Positions 35,598 to 44,213 of a DNA stretch of 64,000 bases are shown piece after piece. Numbering within the stretch: position 1 is the first letter of the stretch; each line of letters begins with the position of its first letter. The stretch lies in the NCBI GenBank assembly GCA_963676655.2, contig CAXXKX010000003.1:4960001-5024000 (forward strand), written 5' to 3'. The notes under the pieces were generated by a model, which was given only the letters and a program-made list of their open reading frames with translations, searched no databases and was not told the origin of the DNA. The position numbers and the translations under genes are program-made. The stretch comes from G963676655 sp963676655. GTDB taxonomy: Bacteria > Verrucomicrobiota > Lentisphaeria > Victivallales > Victivallaceae.

Positions 35598-36905
35598 ATG
35601 AAAAACTTTATATCAACAGCAATAGATTCACTAACACCGTCGGAGATTGAAGAATTAGCTATCGAAAGCGGGTTTCAAAAAAGGATGCCTAAAAAAATTT
35701 CTTCGGTCGATTTATTAAATCTTTATTGTTTAGAAGCAATTGATAAAGCTCTCAGTTACAATGATATTGCCGGGGTATTGCATGATTCAACCGGAACAAG
35801 ACCAAGTCGACAAGCTGTCTGGAAGCGTGCAAATACTCAATTTAGTAATTTTCTACAGATGATTCTTGGTAGGGTTATCGAAAATAAAATAATCGTGAAA
35901 AATGAACTTTCATGTGAACAGAACAACTTCCCTAGGGTCTTGGTTCAGGATAGTACCGTATTGAAATTACCGGATCGCTTATTCGATTCGTTTTCTGGAG
36001 TGTCTAATTCTCATAAATCTGTCTGTAACGCCAGGATTCAAGGAGTTTATGACTTGATTGCAAAACAATTCGTTACTTTTTCAATTGATAAATACAGCAA
36101 AAATGATTTTGATGCTGCCAGTGAACTTTGCATTGAGCCAGGAGATTTAGTTCTTAGGGACCGGGGTTATTTGAAATGTAGTGAGATTAAGAGGCTTAAT
36201 GACAACTGCACATTATATATTTATCGGCACAAAAGTCTGATGGTTTTGCGAAACCCCGTCAATGACCAGAAAATTGATATATTGAAACTACTCAAGAAGA
36301 AAAGAAAAATTGATATGAATGTATGTTTGAACGATGACCATAGAACCATGGTGCGACTCATTGCAGTCCCGGTAAGAGAAGAAATTGCCAATATCAGACG
36401 TATGAAAGCAAAAAAACAAACCCGAGGACACAAACCATCTGAGAAAATGTTATCGTTGATGTCATGGACGATTTTTATAACAAATTTACCCGTCGTAAAG
36501 TATGACTTTGATATTATCTGCACATTGTACGGCTTGAGATGGAGAATCGAAATCATTTTTAAAACATGGAAAAGCAATATGGCGTTTTCAATTATACACA
36601 ACGTCTCTTGTCACCAATTGCATGCATTAATAATTGCCAGGTTGATTACTATTGTAATTACTATGCACTGTATCTATAGAAAATGCGAAGAATTGGTTTA
36701 TATATTCTCAAAAAAACGTTTAAGTTTATCAAAACTCATGCGCTATATTAGAGCTAAAAAAGAAAGACTGCAACATATCATAATACAAATAGAGAAAGAT
36801 ATCGATAGAGTTGTACAAACATTAACTTGCTATTGTACTTATGATAAAAGAAAAAGGTTAAACTATGTTGAAAACAAAGAACTTATACTTCTTCATATCT
36901 CTTAA
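35598..36905 (+). CDS. IS4-family (IS231-like) DDE transposase
   Basis: The 435-residue transposase has the DDE triad Asp118 (VLVQDSTVLKL), Asp188 (LVLRDRGYLK) and Glu318. Glu318 lies in the IS4 signature Y-x2-R-x3-E-x6-K, visible as Tyr311, Arg314, Glu318 and Lys325 in YGLRWRIEIIFKTWK. ATG 35598 is preceded by AAGG at 35587-35590; upstream open codons are not needed. The gene ends 13 bases before the right inverted repeat tip region. There are no frameshifts and the length is normal, so it is probably active. Confidence 0.95.
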   Translation: MKNFISTAIDSLTPSEIEELAIESGFQKRMPKKISSVDLLNLYCLEAIDKALSYNDIAGVLHDSTGTRPSRQAVWKRANTQFSNFLQMILGRVIENKIIVKNELSCEQNNFPRVLVQDSTVLKLPDRLFDSFSGVSNSHKSVCNARIQGVYDLIAKQFVTFSIDKYSKNDFDAASELCIEPGDLVLRDRGYLKCSEIKRLNDNCTLYIYRHKSLMVLRNPVNDQKIDILKLLKKKRKIDMNVCLNDDHRTMVRLIAVPVREEIANIRRMKAKKQTRGHKPSEKMLSLMSWTIFITNLPVVKYDFDIICTLYGLRWRIEIIFKTWKSNMAFSIIHNVSCHQLHALIIARLITIVITMHCIYRKCEELVYIFSKKRLSLSKLMRYIRAKKERLQHIIIQIEKDIDRVVQTLTCYCTYDKRKRLNYVENKELILLHIS

Positions 36906-37206
36906 GTTGACGCATATGCCTGAATGGGCGACATATAATGCAAGGTAATTATCAGCCGGAGTAATAACAATTGGATATGGAGTGAGAGGGAGTAACGATA
37001 TTTCGTTACAGTTGAAGAAAAGATGCATAGTGCAAAACCATGGCAAAATATTGCCATGGAATAAGTTTATCCGATTGTCGTTCTCGATACTCAACGCGGT
37101 TAAATCTAACCGCACACCAAAATATTACCATTGCCGAATGTTTTTGAAAAAAGATAGTTACATCTTGATGGTATTTGACATCGACAAAAGGTTTTATGCC
37201 GTCTGA

Positions 37207-39162
37207 TCAGGGGAATATTCCGATGGTGTGGATAACCGGATATTTATCTCCTGATTTTTCCAGAACCAATTTGACTTGGTCCGCTTTGTCCAGCGGCAGG
37301 GAATAATTACCCTTTTCATCAAGTTCCGCCACTATTTTTTTGCCGTTCACGGTCAAATTGAAATGGCTGGAGATATTCGCTGCCGCCTCAATGCGCAAGG
37401 TCAAACTCGCGGCGTCGGCAGGCGGAACCAGAAACGTCGAAATAAAACCGTTGGGAAAAACCCTGTTGCCGATTTCACGTCCAAGCCGCTGATTGTGAAC
37501 AAGCGCTTTGCTGCCGTGCTGATATCTGCCGGTACGCCATTCATCCGTCAAAGAGCCGCAAACCAGCAGGTCGTATGCGTCCGCCAACCGCTGGCGTTCC
37601 GCCGCTTCCATCAGGAAATCGTCTTTGAGTGAAAGCATCATTCCCAGCAAAGGACGAATGTATATATTCAACGCTTCACAGGGGGCGTTTTCGGCCAGCT
37701 TATCAAAGGCATTTCTACTGTCTTCGATCAAGTCGTTTATATTTGAGGCCCGTACTTCCATAGCGTCAAAGTAGCCGCAAGCCGCTTGACAGAAAAGATG
37801 AAGTGCTTTGGCAACGAAGACCGCGTTGTTCCACAGCCGGAAAGCCATCTCGAATTCACGCGGGGGCAGGCGGTCTTTAATGGAGTTGAGTAATTTCAGG
37901 CTGTCTTCGGCAATGCATATTGCGGCAACTTTCTCCGCTAGCAACGCCGCACGCCCGGGCGTGTTCCGGTCAGCCATTATCGACCATATCCCGGATAGTT
38001 CTTTTAACGGCTTACCGTTGCTGAACAGGGCGAAGATGCCGCCGAGTTTAAGCCAGGCTATATTTTCATCCGGGGGAAATTTATGAAAAATGACATTGCC
38101 ATCGATATAGTTTGTCCTGGTGATGAAATCATAACTGTTTTTGCCGAGTTTGATCATTTCTGACTGACAGTCCGGCCAGCGCAGTTTCGCCCACTCGCGC
38201 CATATCTCATCAGTAGACAGATTGTTGCCAATAGCCTGGTGATAGGCGAACAAATTAATCTCATGGGTATCGAAAATACTGTTTCCAACCCGGTCGAGCC
38301 GGACCGCGAAATAATCCACGCCGGCGGCTTTACCTTCCCTGACGTAACGCACAATGTTTTCAACATTGGCCGCCGGCAGGAAACCGGCTCCGAGAAATTC
38401 CCCGATAGAATCGCATTCGGCGGATAAAGAGCAATTATCCACCTTGCTTAAAAATGGATTTTCCGGCAGAAACGGCACAAAGTCGTACGGGGTTATTTTG
38501 GTTTCGATTTCAAAGGAATAATCTTTGGCGGCCATTGCGGCCCCGGCGATAATATCCTCGTAATCCTGGGCTATCGAGCCGAATGACCGCAGAACAAACG
38601 TTTTTTGCCGCCGCTGCACTTCCGAGGCAAAAATCCTGACTATTTTCTCCACCACCTTTTGCGGCGGATAGCTCGCGGTATTCGAGTTGTGGATAACGGA
38701 ATAGTCGGCTTCGGTCAGAGTAAGGACCAGGCCGTCAATCTCTGGTACGGCATCAAAAAAGGCATTTATTTTATAGAGAATCAGCTTTTCAAAACAATCA
38801 CCCAGCAAATCAAATTCGCCGTTTTCATCCAGTAAATTCGGTTCGTCAATAAGAATATCGGGCGGAACAATAACTTCCCGGTGCCAGTATATTACCGGTT
38901 TGCCGATAGAGTGGGCCAGGTCCACGATGGTCTTTAACTTATCCCGGGCCGCGTCAACTTTGCCCAGGTCAATCTTTTTATTGGCGCGCGGATAAGGTTG
39001 ATAATCGATTACCCCGTCCATCCCGGAATCCAGACCGTGACAAGGTCCGCATATCTCAAAGCCGTCGAACTCATATCCGGCGGCTTTTTCAATTAATCTC
39101 GACATATATGCAACATCAAGGGATGTCGGATGCATAATCGACCATCTGATTTTATTTTTCAT
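37207..39162 (-). CDS. Large GH67-like or related TIM-barrel protein
   Basis: The 651-residue cytoplasmic protein has no signal peptide. Its N-terminal 330 residues have a beta/alpha-barrel pattern with KPVIYWHREVIVP and GLVLTLTEADYSV, whose Glu could be catalytic. The middle part (DTHEINLFAYHQAIGNNLSTDEIWREWAKLRW) resembles the C-terminal region of GH67 alpha-glucuronidases and relatives. The last 100 residues form a beta-sandwich-like end. I chose ATG 39162 (MKNKIRWSIMHPTSLD). The family assignment is tentative. It is a single gene in the accessory island, flanked by repeats on both sides, with codon use and GC content more like the core genome than its neighbours. Confidence 0.6.
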   Translation of the reverse strand: MKNKIRWSIMHPTSLDVAYMSRLIEKAAGYEFDGFEICGPCHGLDSGMDGVIDYQPYPRANKKIDLGKVDAARDKLKTIVDLAHSIGKPVIYWHREVIVPPDILIDEPNLLDENGEFDLLGDCFEKLILYKINAFFDAVPEIDGLVLTLTEADYSVIHNSNTASYPPQKVVEKIVRIFASEVQRRQKTFVLRSFGSIAQDYEDIIAGAAMAAKDYSFEIETKITPYDFVPFLPENPFLSKVDNCSLSAECDSIGEFLGAGFLPAANVENIVRYVREGKAAGVDYFAVRLDRVGNSIFDTHEINLFAYHQAIGNNLSTDEIWREWAKLRWPDCQSEMIKLGKNSYDFITRTNYIDGNVIFHKFPPDENIAWLKLGGIFALFSNGKPLKELSGIWSIMADRNTPGRAALLAEKVAAICIAEDSLKLLNSIKDRLPPREFEMAFRLWNNAVFVAKALHLFCQAACGYFDAMEVRASNINDLIEDSRNAFDKLAENAPCEALNIYIRPLLGMMLSLKDDFLMEAAERQRLADAYDLLVCGSLTDEWRTGRYQHGSKALVHNQRLGREIGNRVFPNGFISTFLVPPADAASLTLRIEAAANISSHFNLTVNGKKIVAELDEKGNYSLPLDKADQVKLVLEKSGDKYPVIHTIGIFP

Positions 39163-39199
39163 CAATAGATATTTCCTGTTTACAGTGTCATATTCAATT

Positions 39200-39275
39200 A
39201 AAAAGTGACGTGCGAAATACAAATATTAACCACGAAAAGTCACGAAAAAGTTTTTTCCGTGTCCTCCGTGGAGCA
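39200..39275. repeat. Dispersed CACGAAAAAGTTTTTT repeat, copy A
   Basis: The block reads GTGCGAAATACAAATATTAA, then CCACGAAAAGTCACGAAAAA, then GTTTTTTCCGTGTCCTCCGTGG, an imperfect inverted repeat built from CCACGAA and CCGTGG arms. Longer copies with the same core and an extra 30-base insertion occur at 39749-39880 and 60089-60225. It sits just upstream of the GH67-like gene and is non-coding. Confidence 0.7.
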
Positions 39276-39464
39276 ATTCGTTATTCGCAGGATAAATGTA
39301 CGCAACAATTTTTCACCATGCGCCAGGTGTGTCGCCCATGAAAAACGATATAGCGTTTCTGACAGCGTCTTAAAATACTATATTTCTGTGGGTTTTCAAT
39401 CACGAATATAAGCATTCATGGATATAGATCTTTCTGGACGGAATAATCAGGGCTGAAAATTTTT

Positions 39465-39531
39465 GGAAGGCGAGAGTCTCTCGAGCCGGACATGTCGCGC
39501 ATCCGGGCGGCTCGAGAGACTCTCGCCTTCC
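39465..39531. repeat. Perfect 23-bp hairpin (REP/BIME-like)
   Basis: The left arm 39465-39487 (GGAAGGCGAGAGTCTC followed by TCGAGCC) is the exact reverse complement of the right arm 39509-39531, with a 21-base loop. Related partial sequences occur in the 117-bp array at 33.1 kb and at 42322-42346. A long perfect stem of this kind is typical of REP-type elements moved by RAYT transposases, one of which is encoded at 302-1279. Confidence 0.85.
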
Positions 39532-39637
39532 ATGGCTGAAAGATCAGGTCAAAAGTTTTATGGCAAATTCAATTTCCGGCTATGCAAATATATATTTTAT
39601 CCTTGAAAAAAGACAGAGGAATTTCTTAATAAAATTG

Positions 39638-39746
39638 GATGAGTTGAGTAAAATACTTACACCAGTTGCAATACCTGGAATTAAGAAGTATATTTGATTG
39701 AGATGGTGTCAGAAAACGCTTGAAATTTCCGAGTCAAAAAATCAAA
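39638..39746 (+). repeat. Junction repeat copy 1
   Basis: This 109-base block matches 41483-41591 almost base for base and 61631-61736 more loosely. Its first part encodes DELSKILTPVAIPGIKKYI and a stop, as if it were the 3' end of a lost gene. The rest is an intergenic spacer ending TCAAAAAATCAA. It lies upstream of the ankyrin gene. The coding-end similarity with mostly silent or conservative differences suggests it derives from a repeated gene. Confidence 0.75.
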
Positions 39747-39748
39747 GA

Positions 39749-39880
39749 GTCGTGCGAAATGCAAATATTAACCACGAACAATGAAATGAGCGCGAGCATT
39801 GCGCAGGGCAACGCGCGAAAAGTCACGAAAAAGTTTTTTTATTTTTCAGCTTATGCTGAAAATTTAAATACTTCTTCATG
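39749..39880. repeat. Dispersed CACGAAAAAGTTTTTT repeat, copy B
   Basis: Bases 39749-39880 match 60089-60225 closely, including the internal insertion ATGAAATGAGCGCGAGCATT and the following hairpin around TTTTTCAGC-TTAT-GCTGAAAA. The rest of the 39163-40176 gap holds the hairpin at 39465, the junction repeat at 39638, and a degraded start region near 39990 that resembles 41617. I see no convincing gene in this 1-kb stretch. Confidence 0.75.
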
Positions 39881-40176
39881 TTCTTAATGTGTTGCCTTCG
39901 CTAGCTCTGGCTCAGACTGCGTTAGTCATGGTGCAAATAATAGCTTCGCATGAGTCTAAAAAAATCAATGTAAGGAGTATTGTAAGGAGGTTCTATGATG
40001 ATTTTAAGTTTAAGATGTCATTTGAAATGGGTGGCTTAATGACTAATCGTTTAATGTCAATTATAGTAACTATTAAGGTTTAGCCGAGTAAAGTAACACT
40101 TTGGAATTTTTGAAACGGTGAAATGTGAATTAACTTGAATATATTTACGAATATTTCATTCAATAGAAGGTAAAAA

Positions 40177-41319
40177 ATGATTTTAAGAAAAACATTAATT
40201 GTGCTGTTACTTACATTTCAACAATATGCCTCTGTTTTGGCGCAAAAAGGCAATGCTGGAAAAAATAAACTATATGCATTATATAATGCAGTGGACAATG
40301 GAGATACAAAGATTTTAAAAAAGTTTCTTCCTGCAATAAAATCAGACAAGAAGGAATTATCCCAGCTTTTTTTAAAGGTATTCGGCTTGAATCCTAAAGA
40401 AAAACCTGTTGTTGAAATGATTAAAGAGTTCATAAATAATGGAGTCAATGTAAATGCAAGATCCAGTAGAGGATTTACTCCATTGATATTGGCATCAATG
40501 AATGCAAATAATCAACCGGAAATCGTCAAATTATTATTGGCTTCTGGAGCAAAAATAAACATGCAAGATTATTTTATTGGGGGAAGTGCTTTATATTATG
40601 CTGTTTGGCTAAGTGAGAAAAATGAAGCAAATGATAAAGAAATAGTTGATATTTTATTGACAAACAAAGCTGATGTCAATATCCAAACAAATACTGGCGA
40701 GACTCCATTATCTCGTTTAATTCAAGGAAAACCAAACATTGACATTATTAATAAACTTATCAATAATGGCGCGGATGTAAACGCAATAGATATTTATGGT
40801 CAAACACCTTTGCTCCATGTTTATTTTAATAGCGATAATGACCCTATAAAACAGTTGCTCATTGCAAAAGGAGCAAAGAAACCGAGTGATTTATCATTAT
40901 TCTTTGAATTATTGTGCAATATCCATCCTTGTGTAGATGATTCAGGCAAAATTTCAAATATTCTTAGTAAGAAAAAATTTAATATAGATGTGAGAGATCC
41001 GTATTCTCAGCTCACGCCTTTGTGCATATCGATTCAAAGAGGAAGATATGATTTGTTTAATCTATTTCTTGACAATGGCGCAAAAATTAATGCTAGATGT
41101 TATAAGTCCAGGACTCCCCTTTTATTCGTTTTAGCGAATAAGTATTTTTTAATTCCTCGAGTGATAGTGGTAAAACGTTTACTTAAAATAAAAAATATTG
41201 ATGTAAACGCTGTTGACGATGACAAGAAAACAGCACTTGACTATGCAACTAAAGACAAAGAAAAAGAAATTATCGAACTACTTCGTAAATATGGAGCTAA
41301 AACCGCTGACGAACTTTAA
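40177..41319 (+). CDS. Secreted ankyrin-repeat protein
   Basis: The 380-residue protein has a signal peptide (MILRKTLIVLLLTFQQYASVLA). It contains about six ankyrin repeats from residue 60 onward, recognisable by RGFTPLILASMN, TGETPLSRLIQG, YGQTPLLHVYF, SRTPLLFVLAN and DDKKTALDYATKD, with the typical NNGADVNAID and ASGAKINMQD turns. Ankyrin repeats bind proteins. AGAAGG precedes ATG 40177. The gene is very AT-rich compared with the core genes, which points to horizontal acquisition. It is the first of a row of small exported or membrane proteins in one orientation. A role such as immunity against a secreted toxin is possible but not shown. Confidence 0.85.
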   Translation: MILRKTLIVLLLTFQQYASVLAQKGNAGKNKLYALYNAVDNGDTKILKKFLPAIKSDKKELSQLFLKVFGLNPKEKPVVEMIKEFINNGVNVNARSSRGFTPLILASMNANNQPEIVKLLLASGAKINMQDYFIGGSALYYAVWLSEKNEANDKEIVDILLTNKADVNIQTNTGETPLSRLIQGKPNIDIINKLINNGADVNAIDIYGQTPLLHVYFNSDNDPIKQLLIAKGAKKPSDLSLFFELLCNIHPCVDDSGKISNILSKKKFNIDVRDPYSQLTPLCISIQRGRYDLFNLFLDNGAKINARCYKSRTPLLFVLANKYFLIPRVIVVKRLLKIKNIDVNAVDDDKKTALDYATKDKEKEIIELLRKYGAKTADEL

Positions 41320-41700
41320 GTAAAAGTTTTTTGGTTCCGTTTATATGGGGGCAGGTAGCCAGCTTGTAATGTTTATAGGGAATTCCTTTTTTTTATTAAA
41401 TTTGTACTTAAATTTGGTTTTATATTTGACTTTACATAGCCTTGACGCTGGTTTAGTCTATTTATTAATTTTAAGAGAATTAGATGAGTTGAGTAAAATC
41501 CTTACACCAATTGCAATACCTGGAATTAAGAAGTATATTTGATTCAGATGATGTCAGAAAAAGCTTGAAATTTCCGAATCAAAAAATCAAATTAAGGGGC
41601 GTATACAGATGGTTTTATGATGGTTTTAAATTCAAGGAGTCATTCGAAATGGAGAAGGCTCTTTAGGAAGGATATAATAATTATGATGGGTGGTATTGTT
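41320..41700 (+). other. Gene remnant and junction repeat copy 2
   Basis: This 380-base gap holds a short frame (41345-41542) with two hydrophobic stretches that ends DELSKILTPIAIPGIKKYI, followed by the junction repeat (41483-41591) shared with 39638-39746. Behind it, 41600-41660 resembles 39980-40040: a conserved ribosome-binding area and an ATGATG start followed by diverged codons. It looks like the tail of one lost gene joined to the head of another. Confidence 0.6.
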
Positions 41701-42285
41701 ATGAAAAATAATTCTTACATAGTCAGTATATTTTCTTTTGTTTTTTTATTGTCTCTTTTTTTACTGGGTTGCAATAGCCCTGAAAAGAGTCTTCAACCCA
41801 TTGAGAAACCGCCAATCATAAAAGACAGATATACTGTTCAGATTGTCGAAGTTGATTACCAATCTAATCAAAGTAATACAAATAACTTTATTACTGAAGT
41901 CATAGAGAATAAAAAAGCTAGATTTCCTGCTGCAGACAAAAGCACTAAAATATATCCCTATATCTTTTTGCCGAAAAATGCAAAAAAAATCAATTATGCA
42001 ATTGGTTTTGGTAACTCAACGGCTAATATGCAAGTGGAAATAATGATTGTTAAACAGGAAAAAAATGAAATTAAAGGGAATATTTTTATTGCTAAAAATA
42101 TACTCGTTGGACATTCAGGAGATACGCCTGTTTTTGCATCAAGGCATCTAAAAAAAGAATTTAGTTTGAAAGAAGGTCAATGGTGCGTTGTGGGAGGAGT
42201 ATCTTCTTCGGTTAGTACGGATAAAGACAAATCAATAATATCTAAATATTTTTGTTTTAGGTTTTTTCTTGATTATAATCCATAA
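41701..42285 (+). CDS. Lipoprotein of unknown function
   Basis: The 194-residue protein has a lipoprotein signal peptide with lipobox FLLGC (Cys about residue 24), so it is anchored to a membrane facing the periplasm or exterior. The mature part begins with Asn/Ser/Pro-rich sequence and continues with alternating beta-strands (RYTVQIVEVDYQ, NYAIGFGNSTANMQVEIMIV), with a KKEFSLKEGQWCVVGGVSSS segment near the end like that of secretin-associated or GspD-type N1 folds; this resemblance is weak. ATG 41701 is preceded by GGTGG. The gene is AT-rich and in the cassette-like row. No function is assigned. Confidence 0.7.
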   Translation: MKNNSYIVSIFSFVFLLSLFLLGCNSPEKSLQPIEKPPIIKDRYTVQIVEVDYQSNQSNTNNFITEVIENKKARFPAADKSTKIYPYIFLPKNAKKINYAIGFGNSTANMQVEIMIVKQEKNEIKGNIFIAKNILVGHSGDTPVFASRHLKKEFSLKEGQWCVVGGVSSSVSTDKDKSIISKYFCFRFFLDYNP

Positions 42286-42381
42286 AGCATTTACTGATAT
42301 AATCAGGGCGGAAAATTTCCGGAAGGCGAGAGAACGCAAGCTTCCATAATAAAATGCAGTATGATTATCTGACGGAGCAAT

Positions 42382-42466
42382 AATACTTTTACGGCAAGAG
42401 CTAAAATTGACTTCCATTGGGTAGTTGTGAATAGAGCAAGGTAATTATCAGACGGAGTAATCGAAA
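42382..42466 (+). repeat. 85-bp direct repeat, upstream copy
   Basis: The block from TACTTTTACGGCAAGAGC to GACGGAGTAATCGAAAG matches 42837-42921 at most positions. In the downstream copy its first bases encode the last codons (LLWQER) of the 123-residue membrane protein, so this copy looks like the relic of a paralogue's 3' end. Just before it, at 42290-42380, are fragments of the 39465 hairpin family and of the MITE terminal repeat. Confidence 0.75.
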
Positions 42467-42490
42467 GTTATCTTTGAGATAGATAAGTTT

Positions 42491-42862
42491 ATGAAAAAAG
42501 AAGTCATAACAATAAGAAACAATAAAAGGAATGTTTCATTCCTAGCCATAGTCTTTGGCATTGTCATATTTTTGTTATATCTTTTTGTTGAAAAAAAATA
42601 TTTTGAATGGTTTTATTGCTTATTGGTATTCTTTGCTCAATTTTTTGGATTTTATTTTCTCAGGAAAAATTTCAGCAGCAATTTTAAAGGGAAATCCCTT
42701 ATTCAAATTATTACTGCCGGAATTGTTTTTTTTATTGCAATAAAGCTCTTTATGCAATTAGATTACAGACAAAATGATTTTTTAGTGTTTTTTCAACATT
42801 TCATATATGCATTTTCAATGGTTCTATATGGTATATTAATACTTTTATGGCAAGAGCGATAA
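42491..42862 (+). CDS. Small four-helix membrane protein, unknown
   Basis: The 123-residue protein is predicted to span the membrane four times (helices near 17-35, 40-57, 70-88 and 100-118), with a short basic N-terminus MKKEVITIRNNKRN. No family is recognised. It is AT-rich. The gene plus its downstream spacer is bracketed by 85-bp direct repeats at 42382-42466 and 42837-42921, as expected of a duplicated or mobile gene cassette. Confidence 0.65.
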   Translation: MKKEVITIRNNKRNVSFLAIVFGIVIFLLYLFVEKKYFEWFYCLLVFFAQFFGFYFLRKNFSSNFKGKSLIQIITAGIVFFIAIKLFMQLDYRQNDFLVFFQHFIYAFSMVLYGILILLWQER

Positions 42863-42921
42863 TTGACTTCCATTGGGTAGTTGTGTATAGAGTAAGGTAA
42901 TGATTAGCCGGAGTAATAAGA
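42837..42921 (+). repeat. 85-bp direct repeat, downstream copy
   Basis: This copy begins within the last codons of the membrane-protein gene and ends with GGTAATGATTAGCCGGAGTA, the same motif found near the MITE ends (36946-36967, 47873-47893), a few bases before the ribosome-binding site of the next gene. It therefore forms the whole spacer between two cassette genes. Confidence 0.75.
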
Positions 42922-42932
42922 AAGGGTTATGC

Positions 42933-43454
42933 ATGTCTAAAATAAATCGTTTTTTTAGTGGTGGAATTAGTTGTATATTACTTATATTTTTCTGTTTTGG
43001 TTGTTCCAGTAAAATAAGTGATTCATCTTTAAGTAATGAGGAAGTCATCAAGTATGTCAACGATAATTTAGACAACTATTATTCCTCCGGAAGAAATATA
43101 GACCAGGCAAAAATATCTATTGAAAAAGTTTTGTTATTTATTTCCAGGCCAGAGGTACAAAAGGTTAAAGTATTTAAATATGATTTATTAAGATTGTATC
43201 TATACATTAGATTATACATCATTGCATATATACAAAATGATACAGCCAATAAAGAACTTTTATATAATAAAATATATAGCAGTGACTTGGTAAAAAAGAA
43301 TAAGGACAAAAATTTAGTCAATAAGATGATAATCTTTTGCATTGATAATGATTCGAAAAATAACATAAAGTGGATCGGCGATAAGGATTTATTACGTAAA
43401 CAAATAACAGGAATGGATGCCACCATAAATGACATAAAAAGTCAAAACAAATAA
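42933..43454 (+). CDS. Lipoprotein of unknown function
   Basis: The 173-residue protein has a lipoprotein signal peptide with lipobox CFGC (Cys about residue 24, MSKINRFFSGGISC at the start). The mature part is helical and Lys/Asp/Asn-rich, without recognisable motifs. AAAGGG precedes ATG 42933. It follows the membrane-protein cassette, separated by the 85-bp repeat. Base composition is AT-rich like its neighbours. No function is assigned. Confidence 0.7.
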   Translation: MSKINRFFSGGISCILLIFFCFGCSSKISDSSLSNEEVIKYVNDNLDNYYSSGRNIDQAKISIEKVLLFISRPEVQKVKVFKYDLLRLYLYIRLYIIAYIQNDTANKELLYNKIYSSDLVKKNKDKNLVNKMIIFCIDNDSKNNIKWIGDKDLLRKQITGMDATINDIKSQNK

Positions 43455-43577
43455 TTCTTTGGGGTCCGATATACATATAGGGTTCCAATGTTGACAGTGT
43501 ATCTTCTTATGGGATGATAATCTATCTTATTTGTTAATATTTTGATGGTCATAAAAAATTACAGATAGCCAAGTTTT

Positions 43578-44138
43578 ATGCAAATAAAAATGAAAAAAAG
43601 AATATTACGAATCGTATTCATAATAATAGTAATACCTTTTTCAATCATAATACTATATCTCGCGGCAAATTGTTACACAGAGGCTGGAGATACGAGAAAA
43701 AAACAGGTTTATTTTGCCAGAAATAAACTTTTCAACGTTTTTCTGGAACTGAAAAAAGTTTCTTTAGAGAGTAAAAAAATTGATGAGTATAAAAAAATCG
43801 TTAGAGATCAGAATTTTTCAGAGTTATTTTTAAATGACAATTATCTGTGTTTTGTAAAAGAAGAAGATTCTCCCTTGAGGTATTGTATTGCGGTGTTTAT
43901 TGGTAAAAATAAACCTGGATGTTTTTATTGCTTCTTGATTAATTATAAAAATTTAAGAGTATCTTACTTTAATGCAGATGGTTTTTTTTATGTAATTAAT
44001 CAATTTGACAACGATTTTTTTACGGACACAAAAACTAACCTGAAAGACAATGGTATTAAAAGATTACTCGCCTTGATTTTAAACTCGAATAACCTTCAAA
44101 ATATTAGCAATAAGCAGTTAATTGAAGATGGACTATAA
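43578..44138 (+). CDS. Membrane-anchored protein of unknown function
   Basis: The 186-residue protein has one N-terminal membrane helix (residues about 8-30, IVFIIIVIPFSIIILYLAA) and a soluble domain outside the cytoplasm with alternating strands, for example RYCIAVFIGKNKPGCFYCFL. No motif is recognised. It is AT-rich and in the same orientation as the preceding small genes. The 120 bases before it hold no clear repeat. Confidence 0.6.
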   Translation: MQIKMKKRILRIVFIIIVIPFSIIILYLAANCYTEAGDTRKKQVYFARNKLFNVFLELKKVSLESKKIDEYKKIVRDQNFSELFLNDNYLCFVKEEDSPLRYCIAVFIGKNKPGCFYCFLINYKNLRVSYFNADGFFYVINQFDNDFFTDTKTNLKDNGIKRLLALILNSNNLQNISNKQLIEDGL

Positions 44139-44213
44139 TGAGAGTGAGTAAGGTAAGATGATAGGGAAGGATTACACTTATAAAAAAACTTTTAACGAAC
44201 AGGAGATTTTGTT

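Larger units (their letters stand above)
35246..36918 (+). mobile_element. Complete IS4-family element of the IS231 type
   Basis: The ends are perfect 19-bp inverted repeats, CATATGCGTCAACTTAAGA at 35246-35264 and its complement at 36900-36918. The CAT start and ATCAACTTAAG-like core resemble IS231 ends. A 9-bp direct repeat CCTGAATGG flanks the element (35237-35245 and 36919-36927), within the 9-12 bp duplication range of the IS4 family. It is 1673 bases long and carries a rightward transposase and a leftward small passenger gene. All parts look intact, so the insertion may be recent. Confidence 0.93.
35111..36968. repeat. MITE-like repeat, copy 1, interrupted by the IS
   Basis: The left part (35111-35245) and right part (36928-36968) form, when the IS is removed, an element of about 176 bases. 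It has imperfect terminal inverted repeats: TTATTAGTACGGCATATAAT on the left, and on the right the complement of TTATTACTCCGGCTGATAAT. An uninterrupted copy in the opposite orientation is at 47873-48030. The element has no coding capacity, and internal palindromes (TAGCGCTGAAAGCGC and CCCGGGG) are present. It behaves like a non-autonomous transposable repeat. Confidence 0.8.

Noticed and set aside
36982..37206. Possible 74-codon gene behind the IS
   Set aside because: It has no ribosome-binding site, overlaps a palindrome (CCATGGCAA-AATA-TTGCCATGG) and shows no protein-like pattern.
39889..40083. Possible 64-codon gene upstream of the ankyrin gene
   Set aside because: It begins inside a dispersed repeat, and its middle matches the diverged start region also found at 41617; it looks like a relic.
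41345..41542. 65-codon frame with two hydrophobic stretches as a functional gene
   Set aside because: It ends in the junction-repeat peptide, lacks a ribosome-binding site, and its twin at 39638 has no intact 5' part; it was kept only as a remnant.
42382..42921. Integron attC-type cassette array
   Set aside because: The repeats lack clear RYYYAAC/GTTRRRY core sites and a foldable attC structure, and no integrase is present; duplication by homologous recombination is simpler.
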